Shown here one piece after another: positions 1 to 7,257 of a stretch of DNA of 7,257 nucleotides (the stretch's first letter is position 1; each line of letters starts with the position of its first letter). A model generated the notes under the pieces. That model ran no database searches, had not been told where the DNA came from, and saw only the letters and a list, made by a program, of their open reading frames with translations. The position numbers were made by a program, and so were the translations under genes. Origin of the DNA: Stenotrophomonas sp. (GTDB lineage: Bacteria > Pseudomonadota > Gammaproteobacteria > Xanthomonadales > Xanthomonadaceae); the NCBI GenBank assembly GCA_003484865.1, contig DMZT01000071.1, positions 1 to 7,257 of the forward strand, read 5' to 3'.

Positions 1-150
1 CTGGGCGGCCATGCGCTCGCCGCGCTGGCTGATCGCCATGGCCGAGCGCACGGTGGCGAAGGCCAGCGCCAGGCCGCCGACCAGCAGCGCGGTCGCCAGC
101 AGGATTTCGATCAGGGTGAAGCCGCGGGCACGGCGCGCGCGCAGCGTCAT
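1..150 (-). CDS. xpsJ (gspJ): T2SS minor pseudopilin XpsJ/GspJ, N-terminal fragment
   Basis: Only the first 50 codons are in the window; the gene runs off the left edge. The start is ATG at 150, overlapping the xpsI stop as ATGA. The protein begins with a short basic leader of 10 residues (MTLRARRARG) followed by FTLIEILLA. This is a type III (prepilin) signal cut after Gly10 by the prepilin peptidase, with Phe at mature position 1 and the conserved Glu at +5. A hydrophobic helix follows (residues about 11-33). GspJ is a minor pseudopilin that joins GspI and GspK at the pseudopilus tip in the inner membrane and periplasm. The J assignment rests on position after gspI in the usual G-H-I-J order and on the pseudopilin signal; the diagnostic C-terminal domain is not visible. 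No good Shine-Dalgarno precedes the ATG, so translation probably depends on coupling to xpsI. Confidence 0.88.
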   Translation of the reverse strand, partial: MTLRARRARGFTLIEILLATALLVGGLALAFATVRSAMAISQRGERMAAQ

Positions 151-563
151 CGCGGGGTGCCCGGTACCGGCGGCAACACGCGCAGGCTGCGCCATTGCAA
201 CTGCTCGCCGTTGCCTTCGCCCCAGCGCACCTGCAGGGTGATCTGCGCCAGGGTCGGGCCGCCAACATCGGTGGCCACCGGCGCGGTGGTCGTGCGTGGC
301 TCCGCGTACGGTTCCACCTGCAATCGCCAACGGTACTTGCCCTGCTCCCACTCGCCCTGTGTGCTGCCCTCCTGCAGCGGAGCCTCCACGCCGGTACTGG
401 CCAGCAGCGACTGCGCATACAGCGTGGCCCGGCTGCGCACGTCGGCCTGACCGACCTGACGCGCCGCACCGGACAGGCTGCCCAGCAGCAGGGTCAACGC
501 CAACGCCAGCAGCGCGAAGGCGATGATCACCTCCAGCAATGAATAGCCGCGCTGACGCTTCAT
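147..563 (-). CDS. xpsI (gspI): T2SS minor pseudopilin XpsI/GspI
   Basis: A 138-residue protein, close to the usual GspI length of about 120-140. The ATG at 563 overlaps the xpsH stop (ATGA) and has a GGGAGG purine run just upstream. A longer open frame extends upstream in the same frame, but it would run through xpsH and is rejected. The leader MKRQRG is followed by YSLLEVIIAFALLALALTLL, so cleavage is expected after Gly6, with Tyr at +1 and Glu at +5. The hydrophobic helix spans about residues 7-30. The C-terminal part is rich in beta-forming stretches (KYRWRLQVEP, TLAQITLQVRW), typical of the GspI globular domain. In known systems GspI is the core of the tip complex with GspJ and GspK and helps start pseudopilus assembly. 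Its stop overlaps the xpsJ start, so H, I and J are tightly coupled. Confidence 0.93.
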   Translation of the reverse strand: MKRQRGYSLLEVIIAFALLALALTLLLGSLSGAARQVGQADVRSRATLYAQSLLASTGVEAPLQEGSTQGEWEQGKYRWRLQVEPYAEPRTTTAPVATDVGGPTLAQITLQVRWGEGNGEQLQWRSLRVLPPVPGTPR

Positions 564-1063
564 CCGCCCTCCCGGCGCGGACCGGCACGGACTTCGCCGG
601 TGATCCAGCCGACGTGGATCTCCCACACCGCGCCGCGCGTGCTCAGGTCGATGCTGCCGCCACTGGCCGCGCCGTCGGCGAAGAAGGCGATGCTGCCCTG
701 CCCCGGCGCGGTGCTGAGCTGGCTCGCCCCGCGGAACTGGACGTCCAGCGCGGCGGGAATCTGCCCGTGGCGCCCATTGGCGGCCTGCCACGTCCTGGCA
801 CGCGGGTCGATCACGAAGCGCTGGGTCTGGCCGGTGGCGATGGCCTGCGTGCGCGTGTAGCGCAGCTGGGTGGCGATTTCCTTGCCGGCGTTGCGCAGGC
901 GCATGCCGTCGATGCCACCGTTCATCGCGGTGGCGGTCACCACACCGATGATGGCGATCAGCGCCACGACCAGCAGCATCTCCAGCAACGACAGACCGCG
1001 CACACGGGTGCCCGTGGGCACGCGATGCGGCGGTCTGCTCGGCACGGGCCACAGCGCTCCCAC
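560..1063 (-). CDS. xpsH (gspH): T2SS minor pseudopilin XpsH/GspH
   Basis: Up to 167 residues. The prepilin site is VRG|LSLLEMLLVV, with cleavage after Gly23 (counted from the 1063 start) and Glu28 at +5. The hydrophobic helix spans about 24-45. Family-like stretches follow: RTQAIATGQTQRF (71-83), SIAFFADGAASGG (124-136) and VGWITGEV (151-158), matching the GspH globular domain. GspH sits below the I-J-K tip of the pseudopilus and is thought to link it to the GspG filament. The start is uncertain, and all candidates are GTG. The one at 1063 lies 6 nt after the xpsG stop with no clear ribosome site. The one at 1045 has GGGAGC about 9-10 nt upstream and gives a 17-residue leader. A third at 1021 lacks a ribosome site. 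The stop overlaps the xpsI ATG. Confidence 0.92.
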   Translation of the reverse strand: MGALWPVPSRPPHRVPTGTRVRGLSLLEMLLVVALIAIIGVVTATAMNGGIDGMRLRNAGKEIATQLRYTRTQAIATGQTQRFVIDPRARTWQAANGRHGQIPAALDVQFRGASQLSTAPGQGSIAFFADGAASGGSIDLSTRGAVWEIHVGWITGEVRAGPRREGG

Positions 1064-1069
1064 TGCCGA

Positions 1070-1501
1070 TTACTCGTACCGGATGTCCGCGTCGTAACTG
1101 CTGCCACCGACCTTGCCGTCCTTGCCCAGGCTGATCAGGTCGTACGGCTGGCTCTCGCCCGGCACGCGGTACTCCAACGCATGACCCCACGGGTCATTGA
1201 GGTCGGCCGGCTTGGCGTACGGCCCGAGCCAACCCGCGCTGCCGCTGGGCTGGGTGACCAGATCATCCAGTTTGGCCGGCAGCTTGCCGGTATCGAGCTG
1301 ATAGTTGTCGATCTTGCCGGCCATGGTCTGCACCTGTGCCTTGGCGATGTTGGCCTTGCCACGATCGGCGCCGCCGAGCACGCGGCTGCCGACCAGGGTC
1401 AGCACCGCACCGATCAGCACGATCACGATGATGATCTCCAGCAGGCTCATGCCGGACTGGTGGCGCGCGGAAGAAAAGCGGGTCAGGCGACGGCGTTGCA
1501 T
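1070..1501 (-). CDS. xpsG (gspG): T2SS major pseudopilin XpsG/GspG
   Basis: A 143-residue protein, the usual GspG size. GspG polymerises into the pseudopilus, the periplasmic piston of the secretion system. The leader of 17 mostly basic residues ends HQSG and is followed by MSLLEIIIVIVLIGAVLTLV, with cleavage after Gly17, Met at +1 and Glu22 at +5. The C-terminal half holds the GspG hallmark region LNDPWGHALEYRVPG (101-115) followed by YDLISLGKDGKVGG (120-133). In characterised GspG proteins this loop binds the calcium needed for stability. The start at 1501 is preferred over an in-frame upstream ATG at 1519 because AAGGAG lies 8 nt before it. The 1519 codon lies upstream of that site and would add six residues. 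The gap from the xpsF stop is 48 nt, and no promoter or hairpin is evident in it. Confidence 0.96.
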   Translation of the reverse strand: MQRRRLTRFSSARHQSGMSLLEIIIVIVLIGAVLTLVGSRVLGGADRGKANIAKAQVQTMAGKIDNYQLDTGKLPAKLDDLVTQPSGSAGWLGPYAKPADLNDPWGHALEYRVPGESQPYDLISLGKDGKVGGSSYDADIRYE

Positions 1502-1509
1502 ATGGCAGG

Positions 1510-1515
1510 CTCCTT
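1510..1515 (-). promoter_or_regulatory. Strong ribosome binding site of xpsG
   Basis: AAGGAG lies 8 nt before the ATG at 1501 and decides between the two in-frame ATGs. It is the best Shine-Dalgarno among the pseudopilin genes here, consistent with XpsG being the abundant filament subunit. The minor pseudopilins downstream have weaker or overlapping start regions. Confidence 0.75.
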
Positions 1516-1549
1516 GCATCGAATCGTTGGGGTATTCACCAGCGGCCGG

Positions 1550-2770
1550 TCAGCCGATGGCATTGGTCAGGTCGTACAACGGCACCAGCACGGCCACGAT
1601 CACCAGGCCGACCACCGAAGCCAGCACCAGGGTGATCACCGGCACCAGCGCCGACAGCAACCGGTCGATCGCGCGCGCGCTTTCCTGTTCGAACGTATCG
1701 GCGGTCTTGAGCAGCATCGTATCCAGCGCGCCGGATTCCTCGCCGACCTGGATCATCTGCAGCGCCAGCCGCGGAAAGCGTTTGCCGCGCGCCAACGATG
1801 CCGACAGGCCGTTGCCGTTCTTGACCTCGTCACTGGCTGCATCGACATCGGCGGCCAGCGCGCGGTTGCTCAGCACGTTGCGCGCGATGCCCAGGCCGGA
1901 CAGCAGCGGCACGCCGTTGCGCAGCAACGTGCCCAGGGTGCGGGCCAGGCGCGCGGTTTCCAGCTTGGCCAGCAGCGGGCCGATGCCGTTGCGTTGCAGC
2001 AGCCAGCCATCCATGGCCAGGCGCGTGGCCGGTTGCCGCAGCCGCCGCTCCACCACCAGCGCGATCACGGCCGGTACCACGATCATGATGATCCAGCCTT
2101 CGCGCACGACCAGGCCGGCGGTGAGCACCCACTGGGTGAACCACGGCAGCGCGACATCCAGGCTTTCGTACATCAGCGCGAACTGCGGCACCACGTAGCC
2201 CAGCAGGAACAGCAGCGCACCGCCGACCACCGCCAGCAGGATCGCCGGGTAGATCAGCGCGTTGATGACGCGGCCTTTCAGCTCAGCGCTGCGCTCCAGA
2301 TAATCCGACAGCCGCTGCAGGGTGTCGTGCAGGCTGCCACCGGCTTCACCGGCGCGCACCATGTTGATGTACAGCCGCGAGAACAGCCCGTGCTGGCGCT
2401 CCAGCGCGGTGGAGAGCGGCGCACCGCCGCGCACGATGTCGCGGATGTCGGTGACCACCCGGCGCGTGCGCTCGTCTTCAGGCAGTTCCAGCAGGATGCT
2501 GAGCGCACGGTCCAGTGGCTGCCCGGCACCGAGCAGCGTCGCCAGTTGCTGGGTGAACTGCACCAGCCCACCGCCGTCGAACGGTTTGCGACGCAGCAGC
2601 GCCGCCCAGGATGACGCCCCCGCGACACCTTCGCTGGCCAGGCGCGCCTCCATCGGCATGTGACCCTGGTCCTGCAGGCGCGCGGCCACCTCGGCTTCGC
2701 TGGCCGCGTCCATCTGGCCCTCGAACAGTTCGCCATGCGCGTTGAGCGCCTTGTAGCGGTACTGGGCCAT
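1550..2770 (-). CDS. xpsF (gspF): T2SS inner-membrane platform protein XpsF/GspF
   Basis: A 406-residue polytopic inner-membrane protein, the usual GspF length of about 400. It is the platform on which the ATPase GspE acts to assemble the pseudopilus. A soluble N-terminal part opens with AQYRYKALNAHGELFEG, typical of the family. Two homologous T2SSF domains follow (about 68-190 and 270-392), and their internal duplication shows in GEAGGSL (141-147) and GEESGALD (343-350). Membrane segments are likely at about 170-195, 212-240 and 372-397. The start at 2770 gives the family-typical N-terminus. An in-frame ATG at 2800 would add ten residues (MRSAPGGRLS) and has GGAGGA 14 nt away, too far to be convincing. 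The gap to the xpsE stop is 37 nt and contains a possible 11-codon coupling frame, described separately. Confidence 0.96.
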   Translation of the reverse strand: MAQYRYKALNAHGELFEGQMDAASEAEVAARLQDQGHMPMEARLASEGVAGASSWAALLRRKPFDGGGLVQFTQQLATLLGAGQPLDRALSILLELPEDERTRRVVTDIRDIVRGGAPLSTALERQHGLFSRLYINMVRAGEAGGSLHDTLQRLSDYLERSAELKGRVINALIYPAILLAVVGGALLFLLGYVVPQFALMYESLDVALPWFTQWVLTAGLVVREGWIIMIVVPAVIALVVERRLRQPATRLAMDGWLLQRNGIGPLLAKLETARLARTLGTLLRNGVPLLSGLGIARNVLSNRALAADVDAASDEVKNGNGLSASLARGKRFPRLALQMIQVGEESGALDTMLLKTADTFEQESARAIDRLLSALVPVITLVLASVVGLVIVAVLVPLYDLTNAIG

Positions 2771-2772
2771 GC

Positions 2773-2807
2773 TCAGCCGCCCACCGGGTGCCGACCGCAT
2801 GCACGCA

Positions 2808-2820
<13 letters not shown>
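2773..2820 (-). promoter_or_regulatory. Possible translational relay between xpsE and xpsF
   Basis: The last codons of xpsE form GGAGGA, followed after 6 nt by an ATG (2808) that overlaps the xpsE stop as TGATG. That ATG opens a frame different from xpsF, with 11 codons (MRACGRHPVGG) and a TGA at 2775-2773. The xpsF ATG at 2770 comes only 2 nt later. The spacing of a strong ribosome site, a short frame and a stop just before the next start is what a translation-coupling relay would look like. The purine run also encodes the xpsE C-terminus (Glu-Glu), so the arrangement could be accidental, and no expression evidence is available. Confidence 0.3.
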
Positions 2821-4535
<1,715 letters not shown>

Positions 4536-4611
4536 GCACTTTCTCCTGGCAACCGCTGCGACTTTAGCAGTTCACCGCGATCGTACGCGGGATTGCACAC
4601 GGTCCAGATGT
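4536..4611 (-). promoter_or_regulatory. Leader region likely to hold the xps operon promoter
   Basis: These 76 nt lie between the terminator of the protease gene and the first xps gene. If the terminator works, the xps operon needs its own promoter here or readthrough from upstream. An AT-richer patch (TGCTAAAGT, near 4560-4570) could be a -10 element, but I see no convincing -35 at the right distance and cannot assign a start site. Confidence 0.3.
4543..4547 (-). promoter_or_regulatory. Ribosome binding site supporting the xpsE TTG start
   Basis: AGGAG with a 7-nt spacer precedes TTG at 4535. No in-frame ATG or GTG lies at a suitable distance, so the rare TTG codon is the most likely initiator. 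Confidence 0.7.
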
Positions 4612-4646
4612 AAAAACGGGAGCCCGTCACATGACGGACTCCCGTT
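4612..4646 (-). terminator. Intrinsic terminator after the protease gene
   Basis: On the minus strand AACGGGAGTCCGTC pairs with GACGGGCTCCCGTT around the 4-nt loop ATGT (14 pairs, one of them a G-U wobble). The stem runs straight into a TTTTT tract. It begins 14 nt after the protease stop. On the plus strand the same stem is followed by a less perfect GGGTTTT, so it may be partly bidirectional, although no plus-strand gene ends here. It should separate protease transcription from the xps operon. Confidence 0.85.
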
Positions 4647-4660
4647 GGGTTTTACCGGTC

Positions 4661-6514
4661 TTACTGGTTGGCGAGGATGCTCACACCGCTGAACGCGGAC
4701 TCACCGACCACCTTGATGTAATACGTGCCGGCCACCGGCGCGGTGAAGCGCACGGTTTCACTGTTGCCCGGACGCGTGGACTTGGCATCGAACGCGGTCG
4801 CGGTCGGCTCCTTGCCCTGGCTCACGTACACCGACACATTGCCGCTGCCACCGTAGGTGAGCAGGCTCAGCACCTTGCCGGCCTGCGCCTCGAAGCTGTA
4901 CAGCACTTCGCTGCCACCGGCGCCGCTCAGGCCACCGACGGCGACCTTGTTGGTCAGCGGCGTGGCCACCGGGCCGCAGTTCTCGGTGCACTCTTCTTCC
5001 AGCGCCTTGTCCAGGGCGGCCTTGGCATCGACGATGCCGGTGCCGATCGGGGTGGCGGTCGGGATGGTGACCGGGAAGGCCCGTGCGGTCTGCTTGAGCA
5101 GGGTTTCCAGCGCAGCCGGAGTGAGTGGATCCTTGCCGGCCGCCGCGACCGCGCCCTGCACCAGCGCTGCCACCGCCGCGACATGCGGGGAGGCCATCGA
5201 GGTGCCGGCCATGCCCACGTAGCTGTAGGCACCGGAGGTCGGCGTGGTCAGGCCGTTGTAGCCGGACTGCCACACGTAGCCGCCCGGATTGCCGTCCACG
5301 CTGCCACCGCCGCCCGGGCCGGACAGGTCCACCACGGTGCCGAAGTTGGAGTAGTAGGCGATCCCACCGGTGATGCGGGTGGCGCCGACCGCCACCACGT
5401 TGGCGCAGCTGGCCGGACGGAAATTGGACGCGTTGGAGGCCGAGTTGCCGGCGGCGACCACCACGGTGGTGCCGCGCGACACGGCGCCATTGATCGCATC
5501 CTGGTACAGCGCATCACACGCGCCGCCGCCGCCCAGGCTCATGTTGATGACCTCGGCCGGATTGGCGTTGGCCGGGATCCCGGCCACCGTGCCACCGGAG
5601 GCCCAGGTGATCGCATCGGCGATGTCGGACAGGTAGCCACCGCACTTGCCGAGGACGCGGACCGGCAGGACGCGCGCCTTGTACGCAACGCCCGCCATGC
5701 CCACACCGTTGTTGGTGGACTCGGCGATGGTGCCCGCGACGTGGGTACCGTGCCAGGAGCTGTCATCGGCCAGCGAGCCGGCATAGCACTCGTTGTCGTT
5801 TTCTACCCAATCACCGTAATCCAGCGCACCCGGCACGCGCTCGTCGGTCGGTCGGCGCGAGGTTTCCGCATCGCTGATGAAGTCGTAACCGGCCAGCAGA
5901 TTGCCGGAGAAATCCGGGTGCTGCGGCAGGATGCCGGTATCGAGCACCGCCACCACCACGCCTTCGCCCTGGGCGATGTCCCACGCTGCCGGCGCATTGA
6001 TGCCGCCGGTAGCGCTGTTCAGATGCCACTGGTACTGCGCGTAGTACGGATCGTTCGGCACCAGCTGCGGGGTCGCGTCGCGCGGGCGCACATCGGTGCG
6101 CTGCAGCTTCACGTCCACTTCGGCGTACTGCACGGAGGGATCGGCCTTGATCTCGGCCAGCACCTTCTGCAGTTCGGCCGGGCTCAAGCGGCCCTGCAGG
6201 CGGATCAGATCGGCACCGACACCGAGCTTGCGCACGATCTGCGGGTTCACGGCACTGGCACGGCCGGCGGCGGAGCCACCGACACTGGCGCGGGCGACCG
6301 CCGACTGCACGGCCGTCAGCTTGGCCGAACGATCCGTGGCCGCAGCGGTGCCGGCGCGGTACTTGACGATGATGCGCTCTGCGCCCTGGGCGGCAGCCGG
6401 CTGGCGCACCGGCTCCTTGGCCGGCAGGCCCGCTGCATAGGCGCTGGCGCCTGCGGACAACGACAGCACGGCGGCTGCCAGCACATTGATGCGAAGGTTC
6501 TGCTTACTGGTCAC
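4661..6514 (-). CDS. Secreted subtilisin-like serine protease (S8) with PPC domain
   Basis: A 617-residue preproprotease. Residues 1-28 form a Sec signal peptide (basic MTSKQNLR, hydrophobic VLAAAVLSLSAG, AYA cleavage motif). Residues about 30-150 resemble an I9 inhibitory propeptide (RIIVKYRAG, then PSVQYAEVDVKL). The mature enzyme probably starts near LVPNDPYYAQYQWHL (151-165). The catalytic triad is complete: Asp192 in VLDTGI, His255 in HGTHVAGT and Ser439 in GTSMASPHVA, with oxyanion Asn357 in AAGN. A linker with Cys509 and Cys513 leads to a C-terminal PPC domain (about 520-617), often removed during maturation. The GTG start at 6514 has GAGGA 7 nt upstream and places the signal peptide correctly; an in-frame TTG at 6544 would add ten charged residues. 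The architecture and place beside xps match Xanthomonadaceae extracellular proteases such as Stenotrophomonas StmPr1, though I cannot confirm orthology. It is probably exported by Sec and then by the adjacent T2SS, degrading host or environmental proteins. Confidence 0.95.
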   Translation of the reverse strand: MTSKQNLRINVLAAAVLSLSAGASAYAAGLPAKEPVRQPAAAQGAERIIVKYRAGTAAATDRSAKLTAVQSAVARASVGGSAAGRASAVNPQIVRKLGVGADLIRLQGRLSPAELQKVLAEIKADPSVQYAEVDVKLQRTDVRPRDATPQLVPNDPYYAQYQWHLNSATGGINAPAAWDIAQGEGVVVAVLDTGILPQHPDFSGNLLAGYDFISDAETSRRPTDERVPGALDYGDWVENDNECYAGSLADDSSWHGTHVAGTIAESTNNGVGMAGVAYKARVLPVRVLGKCGGYLSDIADAITWASGGTVAGIPANANPAEVINMSLGGGGACDALYQDAINGAVSRGTTVVVAAGNSASNASNFRPASCANVVAVGATRITGGIAYYSNFGTVVDLSGPGGGGSVDGNPGGYVWQSGYNGLTTPTSGAYSYVGMAGTSMASPHVAAVAALVQGAVAAAGKDPLTPAALETLLKQTARAFPVTIPTATPIGTGIVDAKAALDKALEEECTENCGPVATPLTNKVAVGGLSGAGGSEVLYSFEAQAGKVLSLLTYGGSGNVSVYVSQGKEPTATAFDAKSTRPGNSETVRFTAPVAGTYYIKVVGESAFSGVSILANQ

Positions 6515-6521
6515 GTTGACG

Positions 6522-6526
6522 TCCTC
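6522..6526 (-). promoter_or_regulatory. Ribosome binding site supporting the protease GTG start
   Basis: GAGGA lies 7 nt before GTG at 6514. This start gives a clean signal peptide, unlike the in-frame TTG at 6544. An out-of-frame ATG at 6537 opens an 8-codon frame whose TGA overlaps this start as GTGA. Confidence 0.7.
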
Positions 6527-6576
6527 TTCAAGGTCATGGATCAAACGACTGTTCAGGCCAACACTCCATGCGAGCT

Positions 6577-6598
6577 CCCTGGCCGGCCCTGGCCAGGG
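6577..6598. repeat. Inverted repeat in the protease 5' region
   Basis: CCCTGGCC and GGCCAGGG form a perfect 8-bp inverted repeat around the 6-nt spacer GGCCCT. A second copy of CCCTGGCC in direct orientation overlaps the spacer (6587-6594). It lies 62 nt upstream of the protease start codon, in the region expected to hold its promoter or leader. It could be an operator, a leader hairpin or chance in GC-rich DNA. Confidence 0.5.
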
Positions 6599-6639
6599 TT
6601 CCCGTGACCCGCCCCCTCAGGCCTTGCATTGCGTTGCAA

Positions 6640-6659
6640 CGGGGCCGCGCACGGCCCCG
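6640..6659 (-). terminator. Possible terminator hairpin after the adhesin gene
   Basis: CGGGGCCG and CGGCCCCG form a perfect 8-bp GC-only stem with a 4-nt loop (TGCG on the minus strand), 16 nt after the adhesin stop. No U-tract follows (TTGCAACGC), so it is not a classic intrinsic terminator. It could protect the mRNA 3' end or act with Rho. Confidence 0.45.
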
Positions 6660-6675
6660 CATTGAAACCAACGGC

Positions 6676-7257
6676 TTACCAGCCAAAGCCGGCGCCCACG
6701 CCGACCGAGCTGTCATCACTGCTGAAGGCACCGCCCAGGGTCACCGTGGCGCGCTCACTGAGCGCGCGCTGGTAGCCCAGCGACAGCGCCGATTCGCCGC
6801 CCTGGAAACCGACGCCGACACCGACGCGGTTCTGGGTACGCACGCCGGCGGCGCTGGTGGCCATGTTGAGCATCGCCGCGCTCATCGCGCCCTGGCGATC
6901 GATGCGGCGGTCCTGGTGACGCAGGCGCTGGTCGATCTCGCCCTTGTAGATGTCGAAGCTGTCGGCCATCGAGGTGAAGCGCTGGTCGGTGTAGCTGTTG
7001 GCGGTCGCGATGCCGCCATCCAGCTGGCCCTTGTTGACCGCATCGGTGGCCTGCGGACCGGCCGCGACGTTGGCGACCTGTCGCTCGTTGCCGACGCTGC
7101 CGACCGAGACCGTATCGGCGCGATCGGCCACCGAGCCCTGGCCCAGTGCCACCGAGTTGGCGGCCGAGGCGGTCGCACCCTGGCCGATGGCCGTGGCCGA
7201 GGCCCCGCTGGCCACGGCACCGTCGCCCATCACCACCGCATTGACTGCCGCCGGTGC
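6676..7257 (-). CDS. Trimeric autotransporter adhesin (YadA/XadA type), C-terminal part
   Basis: The last 193 codons of a gene that enters from the right edge. Residue numbers are counted from that edge. Three 14-residue head repeats (6-47) carry the YadA-head pattern of small residues and VALGQG-like motifs. A neck follows ([14 protein letters not shown] to TDAVNKGQL, 54-79). A short stalk (about 80-128) has coiled-coil character ([17 protein letters not shown]). The YadA anchor covers about 122-193, with four beta-strand stretches ([38 protein letters not shown]) and a C-terminal Trp. Three chains would build a 12-stranded outer-membrane barrel displaying the head for attachment (type Vc secretion). 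XadA-like adhesins of this kind occur in Xanthomonadaceae. The full size and N-terminal head are outside the window. Confidence 0.93.
   Translation of the reverse strand, partial: APAAVNAVVMGDGAVASGASATAIGQGATASAANSVALGQGSVADRADTVSVGSVGNERQVANVAAGPQATDAVNKGQLDGGIATANSYTDQRFTSMADSFDIYKGEIDQRLRHQDRRIDRQGAMSAAMLNMATSAAGVRTQNRVGVGVGFQGGESALSLGYQRALSERATVTLGGAFSSDDSSVGVGAGFGW
7117..7242 (-). repeat. Three 42-nt coding repeats of the adhesin head
   Basis: Three successive 14-residue units, [28 protein letters not shown] and [14 protein letters not shown], line up exactly. A degenerate fourth, [14 protein letters not shown], merges into the neck. These are left-handed beta-roll repeats of the YadA-head (Hep_Hag) family. 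More copies probably lie beyond the window edge. Confidence 0.85.

Noticed and set aside
147..1190. 347-codon minus-strand frame ending with xpsI
   Set aside because: Only the last 138 codons are xpsI. The upstream part overlaps xpsH and xpsG in another frame and has no family features.
539..2614. 691-codon open frame on the plus strand opposite xpsF and xpsG
   Set aside because: The translation is rich in His, Gln, Arg and Ala with no recognisable domain, and it lies opposite well-supported genes. Long antisense frames are expected in high-GC DNA with strong third-position bias.
4575..4590. Palindrome-like CGATCG/CGTACG stretch before xpsE
   Set aside because: The two hexamers are separate overlapping palindromes, and the whole stretch is not a true inverted repeat. 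It is too weak to call an operator.
4631..6607. 658-codon open frame on the plus strand opposite the protease
   Set aside because: It is His/Gly/Arg-rich and repetitive in the way antisense frames of GC-rich genes are. The minus-strand frame has a complete catalytic triad and signal peptide.

Overview
The window is high-GC DNA with every supported gene on the minus strand. It reads from a trimeric autotransporter adhesin (right edge), through a secreted subtilisin-like protease, into the first six genes of a type II secretion (T2SS) operon that runs off the left edge. An operon that opens with gspE rather than gspC, in the order E-F-G-H-I-J, matches the Xps system of Xanthomonadaceae. Together with the neighbouring protease and YadA/XadA-type adhesin, this points to Xanthomonas or Stenotrophomonas. 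I cannot fix the species from the sequence alone.

In transcription order (right to left): 7257-6676 is the 3' end of the adhesin gene, covering three 14-residue head repeats, a neck, a short stalk and a YadA-type membrane anchor. 6675-6515 is an intergenic stretch with two hairpins and the translation start region of the protease. 6514-4661 encodes a 617-residue preproprotease with signal peptide, I9-like propeptide, complete S8 catalytic domain and C-terminal pre-peptidase (PPC) domain. 4646-4612 is a strong intrinsic terminator. 4535-2808 is xpsE (secretion ATPase, TTG start). 2770-1550 is xpsF (inner-membrane platform), 1501-1070 is xpsG (major pseudopilin), 1063-560 is xpsH, 563-147 is xpsI and 150-1 is the start of xpsJ (minor pseudopilins).

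In the standard T2SS model, XpsE powers XpsF-supported assembly of a pseudopilus made of XpsG and tipped by XpsH/I/J. The pseudopilus pushes folded periplasmic proteins through an outer-membrane secretin encoded elsewhere. The Sec-exported protease next door is a natural candidate substrate. The adhesin would use its own type Vc route.

I see no mobile element, CRISPR array, RNA gene or evident novel system. The points worth a second look are an XpsE without the tetracysteine zinc motif, short open frames that bridge into the xpsF and protease starts, non-ATG starts on key genes, and the hairpins around the protease.
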